In this document: positions 46,165 to 55,156 of the stretch, in pieces | Layout: every line of letters starts with the position of its first letter | How positions within the stretch are numbered: the first letter of the stretch is position 1 | From: JADHLK01 sp038131695 | GTDB lineage: Bacteria; Pseudomonadota; Alphaproteobacteria; Puniceispirillales; Puniceispirillaceae | Length of the DNA stretch: 64,000 nucleotides | Assembly: GCA_038131695.1 (NCBI GenBank) | Contig: JAYPQA010000010.1 | Coordinates: forward strand, 1 to 64,000 | Direction: 5' to 3' | The notes under the pieces: model-generated | Database searches by the model: none | The model's input: the letters and a program-made list of their open reading frames with translations, nothing else | Told to the model about the DNA's origin: nothing | Made by a program: the position numbers and the translations under genes

Positions 46165-46638
46165 ATGGCCCAGAGAATAGAAGAAAATCTTGCCCGGCTG
46201 GGGATCACCCTGCCGGATGCGCCGCTACCTGCTGCCAATTACCTGCCCTATTGTGTGAGCGGCAATCTGGTTTTTGTCGCCGGGCAGCTGCCCATGCAGG
46301 ATGGCAAGCTGGCCGCGACCGGCAAGGTGGGCAGCGATATCACCACGCAAGAGGCCGCCGGGCTGGCCCGGCTCTGTGCGATTAATCTGCTGGCCCAGGC
46401 GAAAGCGGCAGCTGGCGGCGATCTGGACCGGGTGCGCCGGGTTGTCAAGCTGGGCGGCTTTGTGGCCTGCACCGACAGCTTTACCGAACAGCCGGAAGTC
46501 ATTAATGGCGCGTCTGATCTGATGGTGGAGGTGTTCGGCGAGGCAGGCCGCCATGCCCGCTTTGCGGTTGGCACCAATGTTCTGCCGCGCAATGTGCCGG
46601 TTGAGATTGACGCAATTTTTGAGTTGCAGGACAAATAG
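46165..46638 (+). CDS. RidA/YjgF-family protein
   Basis: A 157-aa member of the Rid family, which removes reactive enamine/imine intermediates of PLP enzymes or has related roles. Landmarks: VSGNLVFVAGQLPMQDGKLA, GKVGSDITTQEAAGLARLCA, VVKLGGFVACTDSFTEQPEV, NGASDLMVEVFG and GRHARFAVGTNVLPRNVPVE. Arg132 lines up with the imine-binding arginine of RidA, so deaminase activity is possible. It belongs to the longer (~155 aa) subgroup. I choose ATG 46165, with GAAGG nine bases upstream; an ATG at 46156 lies within that site. It is followed 40 bases later by the FemAB-like gene. Confidence 0.92.
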   Translation: MAQRIEENLARLGITLPDAPLPAANYLPYCVSGNLVFVAGQLPMQDGKLAATGKVGSDITTQEAAGLARLCAINLLAQAKAAAGGDLDRVRRVVKLGGFVACTDSFTEQPEVINGASDLMVEVFGEAGRHARFAVGTNVLPRNVPVEIDAIFELQDK

Positions 46639-46678
46639 CAGGCTTGCCTCACCGGCTGGTCATGCCATATTGGAGAGT

Positions 46679-47839
46679 ATGACACAGCCTGCCCAAAATG
46701 ACCGGATTTCCGCCAAAATCTTCGCCAGCCTGCAAGAGATTGACCGGGCAGATTGGCAGGCTTTGCTGGCCAGCGAGCATCCGCTGGTCAGCTATGATTT
46801 CATGTTGGCCCTTGAGCAAAGCGGCTCGGTTGGTGGCCAGTCCGGCTGGCAGCCGCTCCATATCGGGCTGACTGACCGGGCCGGCAAATTGCAGGCCGCC
46901 CTGCCCGGCTGGCTGAAAAGCCATTCCTATGGCGAATATGTCTTTGACCATGGCTGGGCCCAGGCTCTGGAACAGGCGGGCGGCGATTATTATCCAAAAT
47001 ACCTGTCGGCCATTCCCTTTACCCCGGTGCCGGGCCCGCGCCTCTTGACCCGCCCGGACCGGCCGGAGCTGCGCGGCCAGCTGATAGCGGCCATGCAGCA
47101 GCTGGTGGCAGGCAATGAGCTGTCCTCAGCCCATGTGACCTTTATCGAAGAGGCAGACAGCCAGGCGTTTGAGGAGGCCGGCTGGCAGCTGCGCAGCGGT
47201 TTGCAATTTCACTGGCATAATCAGGGCTACCGGGATTTTGATGATTTTCTGGCCAGCTTTGCCTCACGCAAGCGCAAGAATGTGAAAAAGGAACGCGCCA
47301 GCATCGCGGCGGCGGGCCTGAAAATGCGCCGCATCAGCGCCGAAGATATCAAGCCCGAACATTGGGATTTCTTCTATCAATGCTATCTGGCAACGATTGA
47401 CCGCAAATGGGGCGGGGCCTATCTCACCCGCGCTTTTTTTGACCAGCTGGATGCGCTGATGCGGGATCGCTGCCTGCTGGTGCTGGCAGAAAAACAGGGC
47501 CAGCCTGTTGCCGCCGCGCTGAATTTTATCGGGCCGGATTGCCTTTTTGGGCGGAATTGGGGAACGCTGGCCGATGTGCCGAACCTGCATTTTGAAACCT
47601 GCTATTATCAGGCGATTGAGTTTGCCATAGAGGCCGGGCTGGCGCGGGTGGAGGCCGGGGCGCAGGGGCTGCACAAGGTCCAGCGCGGCTATATGCCGGT
47701 CAGGACAGAATCTGCCCATTATATCAGCCATCCCGGGCTGGCCGCCGCCGTCAGCCGCTTTTGCCGCCAGGAAGCAGGCGGGGTCGCCGCCGAAGCGCGC
47801 ATGATAGAAACCAGCAGCCCCTATCGCAAAACCGCATGA
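46679..47839 (+). CDS. FemAB-like acyltransferase (DUF482, GNAT superfamily)
   Basis: A 386-aa protein of the FemAB-like family (formerly DUF482). Landmarks are HPLVSYDFMLALEQSGSVGG, the YGEYVFDHGWAQALEQAGGD stretch, YYPKYLSAIPFTPVPGPRLL, FASRKRKNVKKERASI, WGGAYLTRAFFDQL, LFGRNWGTL and the closing GAQGLHKVQRGYMPVRTESA. Two GNAT-like lobes are expected. Members are predicted aminoacyl or acyl transferases; no substrate is established. It forms a likely operon with the RidA gene and converges on clpA, 12 bases apart. Confidence 0.9.
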   Translation: MTQPAQNDRISAKIFASLQEIDRADWQALLASEHPLVSYDFMLALEQSGSVGGQSGWQPLHIGLTDRAGKLQAALPGWLKSHSYGEYVFDHGWAQALEQAGGDYYPKYLSAIPFTPVPGPRLLTRPDRPELRGQLIAAMQQLVAGNELSSAHVTFIEEADSQAFEEAGWQLRSGLQFHWHNQGYRDFDDFLASFASRKRKNVKKERASIAAAGLKMRRISAEDIKPEHWDFFYQCYLATIDRKWGGAYLTRAFFDQLDALMRDRCLLVLAEKQGQPVAAALNFIGPDCLFGRNWGTLADVPNLHFETCYYQAIEFAIEAGLARVEAGAQGLHKVQRGYMPVRTESAHYISHPGLAAAVSRFCRQEAGGVAAEARMIETSSPYRKTA

Positions 47840-47851
47840 GGGCCATATTGG

Positions 47852-50125
47852 CTAGACTTTTTCTGCCTTTTTCGGACGGCTGGCCGGTTTTGGCGGCTGG
47901 CAATCCAGCACCAGCTGATCATCCTTGACCGAGATTTTGACCTGCCCGCCTGCGGCCAGCTTGCCAAACAGCAATTCATCAGCCAGCGGCTTTTTGACAT
48001 GTTCCTGAATCAGCCGGGCCAGCGGACGCGCCCCATAGGCCGCATCATAGCCGCGCGCAGCCAGCCAGTCACAGGCCGCCGCCTCCAGCTCAATCTCAAC
48101 CTGCCGGTCTGCCAGCTGCATTTCCAGCTGCATGATGAATTTATCGACCACCTTGCGGACAATCTCAGGCTGCAGCGGCGCAAAGGGCACAATCGCATCC
48201 AGCCGGTTGCGGAATTCCGGGGTAAAGGCCTTTTCAATGGCCTCTGAATCCGCATCTGTCTTGTTACCGCGGCCGAAGCCGATTGCCTGGCGCGACATTT
48301 CAGACGCTCCGGCATTGGTGGTCATGATCAGGATCACATTGCGGAAATCAACCGACTTGCCGTTGGAATCGGTCAGCCGGCCATGATCCATCACCTGCAG
48401 CAGCAGATTGAACAAATCCGGATGCGCCTTTTCAATCTCATCCAGCAACAGCACCGCGTGCGGGGTCTGGTCAATCGCATCTGTCAGCAGCCCGCCCTGA
48501 TCAAAGCCGACATAGCCCGGCGGGGCCCCGATCAGGCGCGAGACCGTGTGCCGTTCCATATATTCGGACATATCAAAGCGGATCAGCTTGATCCCCATCA
48601 CCTCAGCCAGCTGGCGGGCAACTTCGGTCTTGCCCACCCCGGTGGGGCCGGAAAACAGATAATTGCCGACCGGTTTTTCCGGCTCGCGCAGCCCGGCCCG
48701 CGACAGCTTAATCGCCGCCGAGAGTGCGTCAATAGCGCCGTCCTGGCCAAATACCATCCGTTTGAGATCGGTATCCAGGGCGGCCAGCACCGCCCGGTCA
48801 TCCCGGTTCACATGCTTGGCCGGAATACGGGCCATTGTGGCGATGGTCGCCTCTACCTCTTTCTGGCCAATTTGGGATTTGCGCCGCGAGGGGGGCAGCA
48901 GGTTCTGGGCCGCCGCCGCCTCATCAATCACATCAATCGCCTTGTCCGGCAATTTGCGGTCATTGATATAGCGGGCCGACATTTCCACTGCCGTGCGCAG
49001 GGCCGCTTGCGTAAATTTCACCCCGTGATGCTGTTCATAGCGCGGCTTCAGCCCGGCCAGAATCTTGATCGTATCAGCAACAGACGGCTCAGCAACATCA
49101 ATCTTTTGAAAGCGGCGGGACAGGGCCCGATCCTTTTCAAAATAGCTGCGATATTCTTTATAGGTGGTCGAGCCAATGCAGCGCAGCTGGCCATCCTGCA
49201 AAGCCGGTTTCAGCAGGTTGGAGGCATCCATCGCCCCGCCAGATGTGGCCCCGGCCCCGATAATGGTATGAATTTCATCAATGAACAAAATCGCCTGATC
49301 ATCTCCGGCAACCTGTTTCATCACCGCTTTCAGCCGCTCTTCAAAATCGCCCCGATAGCGGGTGCCCGCCAGCAGCGCGCCCATATCCAGCGCATAGATA
49401 ACCGCTGTTTTCAGCACATCCGGCACAGAGCCTTCGACAATCCGCAAGGCCAGCCCTTCGGCAATCGCCGTCTTGCCGACCCCCGGATCGCCAACATAGA
49501 GCGGGTTGTTCTTGGTGCGCCGGCACAGAACCTGAATGGTTCTGTCCACCTCGGCCTGGCGGCCTATCAGCGGATCAATGCGCCCATCAGCAGCCTTGGC
49601 GATCAGATCCGTGGCATATTGGCTGAGCGGATCAGACCCTTCCTGGGAGTCTGCTTCCTGATCAGCAGCCATATCCTCTGACGGGGCGGCCCCGTCCCCG
49701 TTGCCATGGCTGATGAAAGAGACCGCATCAAGGCGCGACATTTCCAGCGAATTGAGAAACCAGACAGCGTGCGAATCCCGCTCCGAATAGAGGGCCACCA
49801 GCACATTGGCCCCGGTGGCCACGCCGCGGCCGGATTGCTGGGTATGGATGATGGCGCGCTGAACCACGCGGGAAAAGGCAGCGGTGGGCTGCACCTCCAG
49901 CTCCTCAGCTGAGGAAATGATAGCGGTCATTTCCTCATCAATATGTTCTTCCAGCATCTTGCGCAGGCGGCTGGTATCCAGCTGGCAGCCTTGCATCACC
50001 GCCAGCGCGTCCGGGTCTTCCAGCATCGCCAGCAGCAAATGTTCCAGCGTGGCAAATTCATGGGCGTGTTCACCAGCCAGTGACAGCGCCCGTCGCAGGG
50101 TTTCCTCAAGATCGCGTGACAACAT
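47852..50125 (-). CDS. clpA: ATP-dependent Clp protease ATP-binding subunit ClpA
   Basis: ClpA unfolds proteins and feeds them into ClpP; with ClpS it degrades N-degron substrates. The 757-aa protein has a Clp N-domain (residues 1-145, EHLLLAMLEDPDA), two AAA+ modules with Walker A motifs GDPGVGKT (212-219) and GPTGVGKTE, Walker B LFIDEIHTIIGAGA and LLLDEIEKAHPD, and the ClpP-docking IGF loop (RQAIGFGRG). No middle domain of ClpB is present, which separates the two families. It is downstream of clpS, 24 bases after that stop. Confidence 0.97.
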   Translation of the reverse strand: MLSRDLEETLRRALSLAGEHAHEFATLEHLLLAMLEDPDALAVMQGCQLDTSRLRKMLEEHIDEEMTAIISSAEELEVQPTAAFSRVVQRAIIHTQQSGRGVATGANVLVALYSERDSHAVWFLNSLEMSRLDAVSFISHGNGDGAAPSEDMAADQEADSQEGSDPLSQYATDLIAKAADGRIDPLIGRQAEVDRTIQVLCRRTKNNPLYVGDPGVGKTAIAEGLALRIVEGSVPDVLKTAVIYALDMGALLAGTRYRGDFEERLKAVMKQVAGDDQAILFIDEIHTIIGAGATSGGAMDASNLLKPALQDGQLRCIGSTTYKEYRSYFEKDRALSRRFQKIDVAEPSVADTIKILAGLKPRYEQHHGVKFTQAALRTAVEMSARYINDRKLPDKAIDVIDEAAAAQNLLPPSRRKSQIGQKEVEATIATMARIPAKHVNRDDRAVLAALDTDLKRMVFGQDGAIDALSAAIKLSRAGLREPEKPVGNYLFSGPTGVGKTEVARQLAEVMGIKLIRFDMSEYMERHTVSRLIGAPPGYVGFDQGGLLTDAIDQTPHAVLLLDEIEKAHPDLFNLLLQVMDHGRLTDSNGKSVDFRNVILIMTTNAGASEMSRQAIGFGRGNKTDADSEAIEKAFTPEFRNRLDAIVPFAPLQPEIVRKVVDKFIMQLEMQLADRQVEIELEAAACDWLAARGYDAAYGARPLARLIQEHVKKPLADELLFGKLAAGGQVKISVKDDQLVLDCQPPKPASRPKKAEKV

Positions 50126-50149
50126 CAGATCGCTTCCTGTTCCTGTTCT

Positions 50150-50473
50150 TTATTCCTGTTCCAGCTGCAGCTGCAGCGGATGTTCATTCTGCCGGGCGAA
50201 TTGGGTCACCTGATTGACCTTGGCCTCGGCAATTTCATAAGAATAGATGCCGCACACGCCGATACCGCGCTGATGCACATGCAGCATGATTTTCTGGGCC
50301 GCTTCTATGTCATGGCCAAAAAACCGCTGCAGAACCATCACCACAAATTCCATCGGGGTATAGTCATCATTCAGCATCAACACCCGGTAAAGTGTCGGCT
50401 TTTTGGTCTTTGGTTCCTTTTCCAGAACCAGGCCGCCATCCGGGCTGCCTGTCTGGTTCTGCTTGCTGCTCAT
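50150..50473 (-). CDS. clpS: ClpA adaptor ClpS
   Basis: ClpS binds N-terminal Leu, Phe, Tyr or Trp and hands the protein to ClpA. The 107-aa protein has the flexible N-terminal extension, then YRVLMLNDDYTPMEFVVMVL (the N-degron pocket residues N, D, D and M) and AQKIMLHVHQRGIGVCGIYS with its zinc/pocket His, and the C-terminal helix EIAEAKVNQVTQFAR. All pocket residues of functional ClpS are present. It precedes clpA in the same direction; aat, whose product makes N-degrons, is at 40.0 kb. Confidence 0.97.
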   Translation of the reverse strand: MSSKQNQTGSPDGGLVLEKEPKTKKPTLYRVLMLNDDYTPMEFVVMVLQRFFGHDIEAAQKIMLHVHQRGIGVCGIYSYEIAEAKVNQVTQFARQNEHPLQLQLEQE

Positions 50474-50678
50474 GCACGCATCCTGTTTGTCTGGCCTGCT
50501 TTTGGCCCCGCCCCCAAATAATATAATATGGCAGGGCGCGGCCTCAAGGGAGAGGCGGTATGTTTTTCATAAAAATCAGTTTACCCAATTTCAGCCCTGC
50601 AAGCCAGCTTGACCTTGGCAGGGGGCTGTGATTCAATCCGCTCAAGGTCACAAACCCGGCCTTTGCCCGGATGCCCGG

Positions 50679-51941
50679 ATGGAGTGGATAAAAGCTATCG
50701 TGCTGTTTTTACCTGCCAGGAAATCAATTCCTCTGCCTGCCCTAGCCCTGCTTGTGCTGGCCGGGTGTTTCCTGATGCTGGCCAGCCATCGCGCCGCGGC
50801 CAATCCGCGCTATGCCTCAATCGTCATGGAAGAAGCCAGTGGCCGGGTGCTGTTTTCGCGCAGTGCAGACAAACAGCTCTATCCCGCCTCGCTGACCAAA
50901 ATCATGACGCTTTACATGATGTTTGAGGCGCTGGAAAAGGGCCAGCTGACCAAAAAGACACGCATGAAAGTCTCGCGGGTGGCGGCCTCGCGCTCGCCCT
51001 CCAAGCTCTATCTGAAGCCGGGTGAGACAATACAGGCCGAAGAAGCCATCTTGGCGCTGGTAACCAAATCGGCCAATGATGTTGCAACCGTGGTGGCAGA
51101 ACATCTGGCCGGGGATGAGGCCAGCTTTGCCATACAGATGACCAAAAAGGCAAAACAGCTGGGAATGCGCCGGACGGTTTTCAAGAATGCCTCTGGCCTG
51201 CCCAACCGGGCGCAAAAAAGCACCGCCCGCGACATGGCCCGGCTGGGTATCGCCATCCGGCGGGATTTTCCGCAATATTTTGACTATTTCAAGCGTCGCA
51301 GCTGGCGCTGGCGCGGGCGTGTCTATGGCAATCACAACAAGCTTTTGAGCCGTTTTTCCGGAACCGATGGCATCAAGACCGGCTATACCGGGGCGTCCGG
51401 CTTCAATCTGGTTGCCACAGCTGAGCAAAATGGCGTGCGCCTGATCGGGGTGGTGTTTGGCGGGCGCAAGAGCAGCAGCCGAGACCAGCATATGATTTCC
51501 TTGCTGACCCGCCAGTTCAAGCGTGTCCAGCCGGTGCAGATTGCCAGCCTGCCTGCGGCCGGGCCGACCCCGCGCCCGCCGCTGCCAGCAGAGCTGGCCG
51601 GGGCAGGCCAGACCAGCACCCGCCTGCCAGCCCGGCAGCCAGCAGAGGCAGCCGCCAGCCCCGGCCCAGCTGATACCCCCTCCAGCTGGTCTATCCAGGT
51701 CGGCAGCTATGCCCGCCGGATCAATGCCCATAAGGCGGCGGTGGCGGCCCGGCGGGCGGTGCCAGCCATGCTGGAGATGGTGCCGGCCGATGTGCGGCTG
51801 GTTACCCGCGGGGCCTTGCCGCTCTGGCGGGTGCGCTTTGCCGGGCTGGAGGAAGATCAGGCGAGGGCCGTCTGTGCCCGGCTTTACCGGATGGGCAATG
51901 CCTGTTTTGCCCTGCCCGAAGCGCCCAGCCAGACAGGCTAG
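50679..51941 (+). CDS. D-alanyl-D-alanine carboxypeptidase with SPOR domain
   Basis: A peptidase S11 (DacA/C type) enzyme that trims the terminal D-Ala of peptidoglycan stem peptides. The motifs are Ser71-x-x-Lys74 (SLTK), Ser131-Ala-Asn133 (SAND) and Lys233-Thr-Gly235 (KTGYTG). A signal segment (LPALALLVLAGCFLMLASHR) leads it to the periplasm. After a Pro/Ala linker the C-terminus has a SPOR fold (SSWSIQVGSYARRINAHKAA and MVPADVRLVTRGALPLWRVR), which targets septal peptidoglycan in place of the usual C-terminal membrane amphipathic helix. A GTG at 50628 could extend the frame by 17 codons; ATG 50679 fits the signal peptide better. It is divergent from clpS. Confidence 0.93.
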   Translation: MEWIKAIVLFLPARKSIPLPALALLVLAGCFLMLASHRAAANPRYASIVMEEASGRVLFSRSADKQLYPASLTKIMTLYMMFEALEKGQLTKKTRMKVSRVAASRSPSKLYLKPGETIQAEEAILALVTKSANDVATVVAEHLAGDEASFAIQMTKKAKQLGMRRTVFKNASGLPNRAQKSTARDMARLGIAIRRDFPQYFDYFKRRSWRWRGRVYGNHNKLLSRFSGTDGIKTGYTGASGFNLVATAEQNGVRLIGVVFGGRKSSSRDQHMISLLTRQFKRVQPVQIASLPAAGPTPRPPLPAELAGAGQTSTRLPARQPAEAAASPGPADTPSSWSIQVGSYARRINAHKAAVAARRAVPAMLEMVPADVRLVTRGALPLWRVRFAGLEEDQARAVCARLYRMGNACFALPEAPSQTG

Positions 51942-51967
51942 CCCGGCGCCTTGCAGGGGCTGGCTTT

Positions 51968-54900
51968 TCAGTGAAAATCCCGGCTTTTGAGAGGTGGGCG
52001 CGCCGCCCCTTCTGCCGGTTGCAGCCGCCTGAGATAATGATCGCCATTATACAGGCTCTCGGCTATCAGATGCAGCACCCCGTCCTGTTTCTGGACCCGG
52101 CCGGTCACCCCCATAATATGCGCGCCCAGCAAGGCCTGGCGGTCGCGGGCTACCAGCTTTGGCCAGACAATCACATTCAGCGAACCGGCCTCATCCTCAA
52201 GCGTGACAAAGACGGTGCCCTTGGCCGTGCCGGGGCGCTGGCGGCCTGCAACCAGCCCGATCAGCCGCAGGCGCTGGCCATCCCGGGCCTGACAGGCGGC
52301 AGAGCAAAGCTGCCAGCGATCAGCCTCAACAAATTCGGCCAGCAACCGCATCGGATGCGCTTTTAAGGACAGGCTGGTCGCCTGATAATCCAGCATCACC
52401 GCCTCGCCCGGCTGGGTGGCAGGCAGCCCGGCCTCGGCCTGCGGCGGATAAAGGCTGGCATGGCGGCGTTCGGCATGGGCAAAAAGCGGCAAATCATGGC
52501 TTTTCTGGCGGCGCAGGCGGCGCAATTCCCACAAGGCGGTGCGCCTGTCCAGCCCCAGTGAGCCAAAGCCATCCGCCCGCCCCAACGCTTCCAGCGCGCC
52601 AATGGATATATCCGCCCGCCGCAAAATATCCGCCAGACTCTCATAGCCCTGTGCGCCGCGGCTGGCTGCAATGCGGCCCGCCTCTCCGGCAGACAGGCCC
52701 TTGACCTGGCGAAAGCCAAGCCGCAAGGCATGGCGGGCATGGTCTGTCGGCTCCAGCGTGCAATCCTGAAAAGAATGGCTGACATCCACAGGCCGCACCT
52801 CTATGCCGGCGCGTTTTGCCTCTGCCACCAGCTGGGCGGGGCCGTAAAACCCCATCGGCTGGGCATTCAGCAAGGCACAGATAAACACATCCGGGTAATG
52901 GCGTTTCACATAGGCCGATATATAGACCAGCAGCGCAAAGCTGGCGGCGTGGGATTCCGGAAAACCATAAGTGCCAAACCCCTCTATCTGGCGAAAACAG
53001 CGGCTGGCAAAATCGCGGTCATAGCCGCGCTCTACCATCCCTTCAATCATCCGGTCATGGAATTCGTGGATGCGGCCATCCTTGCGAAAGCTGGCCATCG
53101 CGCGGCGCAGCTGGTCGGCTTCTGAGCCGGTAAAGCCTGCCCCGACAATCGCGATACGCATTGCCTGTTCCTGAAACAGCGGCACGCCCAGCGTGCGCTC
53201 CAGCACCCCGCGCAGGGCCTCGGACGGATAGTCCACCCGCTCCAGACCGGCGCGCCGCCGCAGGTAGGGATGCACCATATCCCCCTGAATGGGGCCGGGC
53301 CGGACAATCGCCACCTGCACCACCAGATCATGAAAACAGCGCGGCTGCAAGCGCGGCAGCATCGCCATCTGGGCGCGCGATTCCACCTGAAACACGCCGA
53401 CGGATTCCGCCCGGCAGAGCATATCATAAACCGTCCTGTCTTCAGGCGGCACGCTGGCCAGCCCCAGCGCAAGATGATAATGGCGGGCCAGCAGATCAAA
53501 ACAGCGGCGCAAACAGCTGAGCATACCAAGGGCCAGCACATCCACCTTGAGCAGGCCCAGCGCATCCAGATCATCCTTGTCCCATTCAATGATCGAGCGC
53601 CCATCCATCGCAGCCGGGCGGATCACGCACAGCTGATCCAGCCGGTCGCGGGCAATCACAAACCCGCCGGAATGTTGCGAGAGATGGCGCGGAAAACCCT
53701 TTAGCTGGCGCACCAGCTTCAGCAAATTCTGCAAGGCCGGATCGCTGGTATCCAGACCGGCGGCGGCCAGAATCAAATTATCTGACTCGCCCTTTTCCCG
53801 CCCCCAGACCTGGGCAGACAGGGCCTGCTGGACATCGCGGCTGAGGCCAAAAGCCTTGGCCAGCTCCACCAGCGCGCTGCGGCTGCGATAGGTGATCACG
53901 GCAGCTGCCAGCCCGGCGCGGTGGCGGCCATATTTGCCGTAAATATACTGGATTACCTCTTCGCGCCGCTCATGTTCAAAATCCACATCAATATCCGGCG
54001 GCTCGCCGCGGGCCTCGCTGACAAACCGTTCAAACAAGGGCTCAAAGCGCGCCGGATCAACCGCCGTAATGCCAAGGCAATAACAGATGGCCGAATTGGC
54101 AGCCGAGCCGCGCCCCTGACATAATATGCGGCGCGAGCGGGCAAAGCGCACAATATCAAAAACTGTCAGGAAATACGGGGCAAACTGCAATTTTGCGATC
54201 AGCGCCAGCTCTTTTTCTATATAGGCTGCAACCCGCGGCGGCAGACCATCGGGCCAGCGCTGGCGCGCCCCTTGCCAGACCTGCCATTCCAGCTCTTCTT
54301 GCGGGCTGCGCCCGCCGCTGGTGATCTCTTCTGGATAGTGATAGCGAATCTCATCCAGCTGAAAGTGGCACCTGTCTGCCAGCGCATCTGCCGCCTGCAA
54401 AGCCTCTGGCCAGCCCTGCCAGCGGCGCGCCATTTCAGCTGGCGATAGCAGCGCCCTCTCGGCATTGCGGGACAAGGCCAGCCCGGCCTCCTCCAGCTGC
54501 ACCCCCTGGCGGATACAGCTGAGCGCATCGGCCAGCGGGCGGCGGGCGGGCTGGTGATAAAGCGCCCCGGCCAGCGCCACAAAGGGCACTGACAGGCGGT
54601 GGGAAAAATCAGCCAGCCGCGCCAGCCTTGCCTCATCACAGCCGTCGCGTAACAGACAGGCCCCGATATGCAGCGGGGCTTCGGTCAAGCCGGCCAGACG
54701 GCTGGCCAGATCAAAAAAGCCGGTATCCGGGTCGGGCGGGCTGTGCAGAATCAGCTGCGTATCTGCTGCCAGCCGGGCGAAATCCCCCGGCATCGCCAGG
54801 GCCGGTTTGCTGCCCCGGCCGGGCTGCGCCATATTCAGGGTTGATAAAAGCCGGCACAGGGACTGCCAGCCTGTCAGGCTGGTGACATAAACCGCCAGAT

Positions 54901-55156
54901 GCAGCGGCGGCAGATCCGGGCTGGCCTGCACCGGAATCAGGGCCCCGCAAATCAGGCTGATCTGTTCTGTGCGGCTGGCCTGCCAGGCGCGCACCAGCCC
55001 GCCGCAGCTGCCCAGATCAGCAAGCGCTATCTGTTGCCAGCCAAGGCGCGCTGCCTCGCCCACCATCTCATGCGGATGGCTGGCCCCGCGCAGAAAGCTG
55101 AAATTGGTAATGCAGCCGAGCGCGGCGCGCGGCAGATAGTCTGGCTGGCCGGTCAT
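51968..55156 (-). CDS. dnaE2: Error-prone DNA polymerase III alpha subunit DnaE2
   Basis: DnaE2 performs SOS mutagenesis together with ImuA and ImuB. The 1062-aa protein begins with the PHP domain (ALGCITNFSFLRGASHPHEM), has the polymerase core with the catalytic aspartates in PDIDVDFEHERREEVIQYIY, the finger region VARPGPIQGDM-like stretch (AIVRPGPIQGDMVHPYLRRR), GFPESHAASFALLVYISAYV and an OB fold (RLIGLVAGRQRPGTAKGTVF) at the C-terminus. The PHP metal residues are poorly kept, typical of DnaE2. It lacks the long C-terminal tau-binding part of DnaE1. Its start overlaps the imuB stop (ATGA), completing the imuA-imuB-dnaE2 operon under LexA control. Confidence 0.97.
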   Translation of the reverse strand: MTGQPDYLPRAALGCITNFSFLRGASHPHEMVGEAARLGWQQIALADLGSCGGLVRAWQASRTEQISLICGALIPVQASPDLPPLHLAVYVTSLTGWQSLCRLLSTLNMAQPGRGSKPALAMPGDFARLAADTQLILHSPPDPDTGFFDLASRLAGLTEAPLHIGACLLRDGCDEARLARLADFSHRLSVPFVALAGALYHQPARRPLADALSCIRQGVQLEEAGLALSRNAERALLSPAEMARRWQGWPEALQAADALADRCHFQLDEIRYHYPEEITSGGRSPQEELEWQVWQGARQRWPDGLPPRVAAYIEKELALIAKLQFAPYFLTVFDIVRFARSRRILCQGRGSAANSAICYCLGITAVDPARFEPLFERFVSEARGEPPDIDVDFEHERREEVIQYIYGKYGRHRAGLAAAVITYRSRSALVELAKAFGLSRDVQQALSAQVWGREKGESDNLILAAAGLDTSDPALQNLLKLVRQLKGFPRHLSQHSGGFVIARDRLDQLCVIRPAAMDGRSIIEWDKDDLDALGLLKVDVLALGMLSCLRRCFDLLARHYHLALGLASVPPEDRTVYDMLCRAESVGVFQVESRAQMAMLPRLQPRCFHDLVVQVAIVRPGPIQGDMVHPYLRRRAGLERVDYPSEALRGVLERTLGVPLFQEQAMRIAIVGAGFTGSEADQLRRAMASFRKDGRIHEFHDRMIEGMVERGYDRDFASRCFRQIEGFGTYGFPESHAASFALLVYISAYVKRHYPDVFICALLNAQPMGFYGPAQLVAEAKRAGIEVRPVDVSHSFQDCTLEPTDHARHALRLGFRQVKGLSAGEAGRIAASRGAQGYESLADILRRADISIGALEALGRADGFGSLGLDRRTALWELRRLRRQKSHDLPLFAHAERRHASLYPPQAEAGLPATQPGEAVMLDYQATSLSLKAHPMRLLAEFVEADRWQLCSAACQARDGQRLRLIGLVAGRQRPGTAKGTVFVTLEDEAGSLNVIVWPKLVARDRQALLGAHIMGVTGRVQKQDGVLHLIAESLYNGDHYLRRLQPAEGAARPPLKSRDFH

